A program made the position numbers and the translations under genes. The notes under the pieces were generated by a model, which saw only the letters and a program-made list of their open reading frames with translations, had not been told where the DNA came from and did not search any database. A stretch of DNA of 37,378 nucleotides. It comes from Saccoglossus kowalevskii (taxonomy: Eukaryota; Hemichordata; Enteropneusta; Harrimaniidae). The stretch covers positions 81,637 through 119,014 of the forward strand of contig NW_003134843.1 in NCBI RefSeq assembly GCF_000003605.2, given 5' to 3'. How positions within the stretch are numbered: the stretch's first letter is position 1; every line of letters begins with the position of its first letter. Positions 34,401 to 37,378 of the stretch are shown in pieces.

Positions 34401-36972
34401 TAATAAAACAATGTGTTTAGAACTGCACTTTGAACAAACAAACAAATTGGAGTATAGACCTATTTGTAAAGATGCAGTAGTTCCAGTAATTTGTCCTATG
34501 TTAACACCAAGTGAGAACAAGTTCTCACAACATGACCACCACGTTCTGGGAAATGTATTGAGTAACTTTAAGGGTTGTTTAGAATTGCCACAGCCAATCG
34601 ATACTTGTCGGCCATTTCATGAAATTTGAGCTGTCACTGTGATACTTACATAGAACTACTTTGTGTGGAAGGTTACAACCTACTCACCTGCATAACAGAT
34701 GTAAATGGGTTCCGAACTATATTCAGTACAGTCCTCTTAGAAACTCTAGATAGCTGAAAGAAGTAAACAAGAATATTCGCATAAGAGTTATAAAAAAAAA
34801 ATCAGTCACAGTTGACTATTCCTGGTTATAGCTAAATGTACAACATACCCACCTGTCGAAACCATGACGTGGCGTACCCAATCATAAGAAAAGCGGGTTC
34901 TTCGGTTTCTCTGAACTTTGCTAGAATGGGATTCAGTTTCTTGACAAGATCTTGATACCGAGATGAGTTTATAAACTGCATTCCGAGTTTGTCTACTCCG
35001 CTGTCTCTTTGGATGCTAGGATCCGATATTCCTTGTTCTAGTACATCTGTCATGGTAAAGGTAGCACAAAACAACAAAACTTGTATAAGTAAAGTTTACT
35101 TCATAAAGAAGAAAATTTAGAACGTAATGTTGATCAGTGTGCCCTCTAACAGACTGATATTGTAGGGATTTTAAATCAAAATAGAATCCCCAAAATCAAG
35201 CCAACTCAGATTAGTTGACTGCTTCAAGAAAAAATAAAACTGTATGTGACTGTACTTACTGCATTGAATTTATTTTGTTTATAAAATGTAAATTTCATTT
35301 TACCAAATTACAAATTCACTAACTATAGTAAGATCACTTTATCAATGTTCAGTTTTTTGTTGCGCCAGTGAATTAGCACAACTCGTTGCGTCACAGAAAA
35401 TCTCTGTGCGTCAGTGACGTACCTACCATATCAGCTTAGAGGTCACATAGAAGTTGGTCATAAATATGTCATGCATATTATATAAACCTTATATCCTTTG
35501 TTGACATATTACAGCTGTGGTACTGGTGTCAGTGCGAAGAGGTTTTGCTACAGGATGATGAACTAAATCTTCAAATATTTCCAGCAGTTCTTTATCATTT
35601 GTCGAGATCCAACCATCTTTTAATGATGATACTTGGTGACATCTATACTTCTAATTATTATGAATCCACAGACACCCAATCTCCCAAACATGATCATAGC
35701 GTTCAAATCCCTGCTGGTGAGTCAGTGTTAAATAAAAACAAAAGATGACAAATTTTACCTATAGAATCGTTGAGGGCAGTAACAGCAGTGGAATCTCCAT
35801 TGATCACATCCAGAAAGAAATCAGGGGGATTGTTATGTTCTTCACATTCATATCCTGGAAATAATCAGTATTCACATATGATATGAAAATAATATCTCAA
35901 TTATATAATATTTTTTTTATTGATTCATGATTATTTGTTAGAGTAGAGAAATTAATTGCTTTCAGTTTCCAAATTTCCCAACACTATCTCATGCAAATAT
36001 GAGGAAACACACATGGATACACGCATACAAATTACGATTCTGATGTTAGTTTTGATGATGATGATAAATTGTGTCATAATTACCAAATATTTAAATATTT
36101 TCTATTAATAAATTTTTTCCATTTACTGTCAGATGCTGTTATGTAAGCAATCAAATGTGAAAACGCAACAAACAAAGGTCAGTGTTGTAGTGGCCTCAAA
36201 ACCTCACATGGGATTTAAGAAACGAAAACGGTATTTTTGGGGTATTTACATGCTTTACATATTTACATGGTCGTCGCGCAGTGCGTGTTTGAATTTCATG
36301 TAAATAAACAATGTATTTTACACGCGTTGTATACGTCGCTATGAGTCCCATATCGAAAAATCAATATTTCAACATAGAAATAGAATCAAAACATTCTGTT
36401 TTTGCAGTAGACATTTGGACTTTCAGAGATTATATTAGATCTTGCAGTAATGGAAAAATCACCTATTGTACCGGAATGCATATGTTCCAGCAGTAAGATG
36501 ACGCACACTATTCATGTACCACTGTAAAATACTTTATTTTAGCTGGAATAAATTTTTTGCTGAAAAGACTTTTTGGGTATTTTGTATGAAATCTTTTTTC
36601 ACAGATTTTTGATGAGTTGAATGTAAAATATAGGAAAAAAGGTATATTCGCTGGATTGCATTTTCACTGAATCATTTCTTCAGCGAAAATAGTGAAAATT
36701 AATTCCAAGCAAAAAGAAATATTTTACAGTATTTCAAATTAAAATTTAGTTTCCATAAAAACTGAATGATAAATAAGAAATTAAACATACTGAAACGAAG
36801 CAAAGAAAAGGTGATATTACCTATACTGGAGAAGTAGTCCAGCGCCAGATCCTTCGGCCCGTGATAGACTGTATCACCAAGTGACAGTAAATGTAACATA
36901 TCAAAAGTTTTGTAAATAGAGTATCTCGGTTGATGAATCGATAAAATAATGGTCCTTCCATTTTTTGCAAGT
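28349..36972 (-). CDS. ABCG2-like ABC half-transporter, 3' part (11 exons, partial at 5')
   Basis: Eleven exons (36972..36821, 35854..35759, 35046..34853, 34753..34688, 34125..34040, 32524..32435, 31659..31535, 31344..31190, 30748..30659, 30204..30077, 28496..28349) join in a consistent phase to about 442 residues. Every intron is GT-AG. The product starts at GRTIILSIHQPR, which contains the H-loop histidine of the nucleotide-binding domain, and continues through the linker and six membrane helices. ABCG2 proteins dimerise in the plasma membrane and export diverse organic substrates using ATP. NPPDFFLDVINGDSTAV, SGYYRVSAFFLAK, VFMMVFSGFLVNL and the WGIWSNQIAMACM tail resemble ABCG2 along their whole length, more than ABCG1, ABCG4, ABCG5 or ABCG8. 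Walker A, signature and Walker B exons lie off the right edge. The third extracellular loop is unusual. Confidence 0.93.
28826..29020 (+). mobile_element. TA-flanked MITE family A, copy 1
   Basis: It starts CTGTGGAATATTTAATTTTC and ends AATAAAGTATTTTACAA, flanked by TA on both sides. It shares the internal CATCAAAAATCAGTGAAAAT-like segment (CGTCAAAAATCAGTG here) with the other copies. The TA target fits a Tc1/mariner-type element. Confidence 0.8.
29632..29810. mobile_element. Tigger/pogo-like MITE (179 bp)
   Basis: Both ends read inwards as about ACCTCAATATAATGAAC / GCCTCATTATAATGAAC behind a CACTGTA or CTGAAGTA start, and TA flanks both sides (29630-29631 and 29811-29812). The internal sequence repeats TATAATGAACA. 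The ACCTC..ATAA.GAAC end is typical of Tigger/pogo MITEs. Confidence 0.75.
29840..30032 (-). mobile_element. TA-flanked MITE family A, copy 2
   Basis: The terminal CTGTGGAATACTTTATTTTT and ATAAAGTATTTTACAG are inverted. TA flanks both sides (29838-29839 and 30033-30034). It is inverted relative to copies 1 and 3. Confidence 0.88.
30077..30204 (-). CDS. ABCG2-like exon: extracellular loop 3
   Basis: 128 bp. Acceptor TTTTCTGTAG, donor GTG/gtaagt. Encodes TLSAVELRDMIFCD, then a PTQPPTQPPT run made by a 12-bp coding repeat (about 30126-30155), then an LNAT sequon. The first loop cysteine (human 592) and the glycosylation sequon (human Asn596) are kept. Confidence 0.9.
30271..30663. repeat. Intron duplication, copy A (contains MITE)
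   Basis: This segment, from the donor side of the TM5 exon into the intron, is about 90% identical to 33296-33487 once the MITE at 30411-30615 is removed. It includes the genuine splice donor and five exon bases. Confidence 0.92.
30411..30615 (+). mobile_element. TA-flanked MITE family A, copy 3
   Basis: It is 205 bp, starts CTGTAGAATACTTTATTTTC and ends AATAAAGTATTCCACAG. TA is duplicated at 30409-30410 and 30616-30617. The paralogous empty site at 33432-33433 confirms the exact ends. Confidence 0.95.
30659..30748 (-). CDS. ABCG2-like exon: TM5 end and re-entry region
   Basis: 90 bp. Acceptor TACTTTACAG, donor GAT/gtgagt. Encodes VFSGFLVNLNSIVVWLRWLS then YFSIFKYSLD. The human di-leucine plug Leu554-Leu555 is Phe-Leu here. 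Confidence 0.93.
31190..31344 (-). CDS. ABCG2-like exon: TM4 and start of TM5
   Basis: 155 bp. Acceptor TTTTTTCAG, donor ATG/gtaggt. Encodes FFIFLLNLILTAITASSLAF then a second hydrophobic run ending CYVFMM. Val546 and Met549 of the human pocket are retained. Confidence 0.93.
31535..31659 (-). CDS. ABCG2-like exon: TM3 region
   Basis: 125 bp. Acceptor TGATTTACAG, donor TTG/gtgagt. Encodes HESASGYYRVSAFFLAKVF followed by CDLIPMRILPTTIF. The Arg after GYY aligns with human Arg482, the residue known to tune substrate range. Confidence 0.94.
32205..32350. repeat. Imperfect short tandem repeats
   Basis: GCATGTGCTGA and relatives recur near 32222, 32267, 32309 and 32339 with ACTTGGTC between them. 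Spacing is irregular (about 30-45 bp). Confidence 0.5.
32435..32524 (-). CDS. ABCG2-like exon: TM2
   Basis: 90 bp. Acceptor CTCTTTCAG, donor TCT/gtaagt. Encodes IGAFFFIIMNMVFGNLSAIE then LFIQERVQFL. By alignment, Asn436 and Phe439 of human ABCG2, which line the drug pocket, are retained. Thr435 is replaced by Met. Confidence 0.93.
33296..33487. repeat. Intron duplication, copy B (empty site)
   Basis: This paralog of 30271-30663 lies in a different intron of the same gene. A single TA (33432-33433) marks where the MITE sits in copy A. It includes a splice-donor-like ATCTA/gtgag copy on the minus strand but no exon body. Confidence 0.92.
33580..34002 (-). pseudogene. 3' fragment of a non-LTR retrotransposon
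   Basis: A minus-strand frame (34002..33703) ends with MRKQLIPEYFWHLPNPEKYY and then SAKVLRNLGKFLHKAFNLRR, a C-terminal pattern I know from animal LINE reverse-transcriptase ORFs. The 3' sequence that follows (GGGCCTGTGGCCTAAAAGAC, then AATAAA near 33589-33584) is also typical of LINE tails. The 5' part is missing, and the N-terminal part of the frame looks degraded. The clade is not resolved. Confidence 0.6.
34040..34125 (-). CDS. ABCG2-like exon: TM1
   Basis: 86 bp. Acceptor TTCTATGTCAG, donor ACAG/gtaatt. Encodes MFIMLLFAAVVGVIYWQ followed by DDSLSTGIQNR. This is the first membrane helix and the conserved TGIQNR turn. Confidence 0.93.
34688..34753 (-). CDS. ABCG2-like exon: connecting helix
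   Basis: 66 bp, 22 codons. Acceptor TTCTTTCAG, donor CAG/gtgagt. Encodes LSRVSKRTVLNIVRNP, matching the amphipathic connecting helix (RxxKR..NxxRNP) that couples the ATPase to the membrane domain. Confidence 0.93.
34853..35046 (-). CDS. ABCG2-like exon: linker and connecting helix start
   Basis: 194 bp. Acceptor CATGACAG, donor CAG/gtgggt. Encodes the variable linker (DVLEQGISDPSIQRDSG) and then the stretch ending GYATSWFRQ that leads to the membrane domain. The linker is diverged, as expected. Confidence 0.9.
35759..35854 (-). CDS. ABCG2-like exon: end of NBD
   Basis: 96 bp. Acceptor TTTCCAG, donor ATAG/gtaaaa. Encodes GYECEEHNNPPDFFLDVING followed by DSTAVTALNDSI, the conserved NPADFFLD-type motif that closes the nucleotide-binding domain. 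Confidence 0.95.
36269..36357. mobile_element. Short palindromic MITE, copy 2 (partial)
   Basis: It aligns with the minus strand of 26086-26208. Shared blocks include GGTCGTCGCGCAG-like, GAATTTCATGTAAA-like and TGAGTCCCATATCGAA. The far terminus is missing. Confidence 0.6.
36522..36729 (-). mobile_element. TA-flanked MITE family A, copy 4
   Basis: It starts CTGTAAAATACTTTATTTTA and ends AAATATTTTACAG. TA follows on the right, and the left flank has decayed to CA. Orientation is as in copy 2. Confidence 0.82.
36821..36972 (-). CDS. ABCG2-like exon: NBD H-loop
   Basis: 152 bp. Acceptor GTATTTTAG, donor ATAG/gtaatat. Encodes LAKNGRTIILSIHQPR then YSIYKTFD and YHGPKDLALDYF. The histidine of SIHQPR is the switch (H-loop) residue that contacts the ATP gamma-phosphate in this family. 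Confidence 0.95.
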
Positions 36973-37078
36973 CTAAAATACAAAAGAAGAAGAGACTGTG
37001 ACAATATCACTAATATATACAGTGACAAGAAACATGTTTGGACTGTACAGATCTACACAATATACAGCGCATGAAATT

Positions 37079-37378
37079 AGGCGAGGGTTCTTCGAACCCG
37101 CCTATTCACATAGTTCATACCCACCATAGACTCCGGTCAGTCAAAATGACTATTTTGAACTGTAGGCATTAATCAGCGATTCTGCCGGTGACGGAGAGAT
37201 AGAATCCAGGTCAGGGGAAGCCCCATGACCTCAAGATTCTTTTACCCCTTACGTCACGAACCCACGTGACCGAGGCCACATGGCAACGCCATAGGCAGCC
37301 GTCCATCACTCTGATTCCTTTCTCTCCGCCTCGAGGACTTAGACCAACGCGACGGAAAGAGTGGGGAGGTTGGGGGGG
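37079..37378. mobile_element. GC-richer repeat-like segment cut by the right edge
   Basis: Composition rises sharply at about 37080. A hairpin of AGGCGAGGGTTC and GAACCCGCCT opens it (37079-37103). On the minus strand the hairpin runs straight into CTAA/T, which is compatible with a Helitron 3' terminus but not diagnostic. It lies inside an ABCG2-like intron. Confidence 0.35.

Larger units (their letters stand above)
35855..36820 (-). other. ABCG2-like intron (966 bp) with two MITE copies
   Basis: It holds the second copy of the palindromic element at 36269-36357 and MITE family A copy 4. The rest is AT-rich. Confidence 0.8.

Overview
The window is nuclear DNA from an animal. Two conserved bilaterian genes are recognisable, both on the minus strand and both split by GT-AG introns. 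The rest is AT-rich noncoding sequence full of minisatellites and short non-autonomous DNA transposons. The gene content, the compact exons in short introns and the dense MITEs suggest a bilaterian invertebrate (for example a lophotrochozoan or an invertebrate deuterostome). The sequence alone does not fix the species.

Layout. 1-10.5 kb holds no convincing gene. It has a 49-bp minisatellite at the left edge, a GAAT microsatellite, a 443-bp hAT/P-like MITE with a perfect 8-bp target duplication, a 114-bp foldback and a ~207-bp tandem repeat. 10.5-12.9 kb holds a complete two-exon gene for a NET-family (ZNF703/ZNF503, Noc/Elbow) transcriptional co-repressor of 556 residues. 13-28.3 kb is a gene-free stretch upstream of the NET gene and downstream of the next gene. 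It has a possible TATA promoter near 17.3 kb, two TTAA-flanked transposon-like elements, a 28-copy satellite of 31 bp built around a palindrome, and several dispersed repeats. 28.3-37.0 kb holds the last eleven coding exons of an ABCG2-like half-transporter, from just before the NBD H-loop to the stop codon. Its 5' exons lie beyond the right edge. The introns and 3' flank carry four copies of one TA-flanked MITE, a Tigger/pogo-like MITE, the 3' end of a LINE and a duplicated intron segment.

The two genes are neighbours, but nothing suggests a joint function: one is a nuclear transcriptional regulator, the other a membrane exporter. I found no operon, CRISPR array, prophage or complete tRNA/rRNA gene, and nothing that amounts to a new biological system. 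The most informative observations are these: (1) the duplicated ABCG intron segment, which preserves the empty site of a MITE; (2) the palindromic 31-bp satellite; (3) the altered third extracellular loop of the ABCG2-like protein, which keeps two of the three human cysteines and gains a Pro-Thr-Gln repeat; (4) the well-delimited transposon insertions with readable target duplications.
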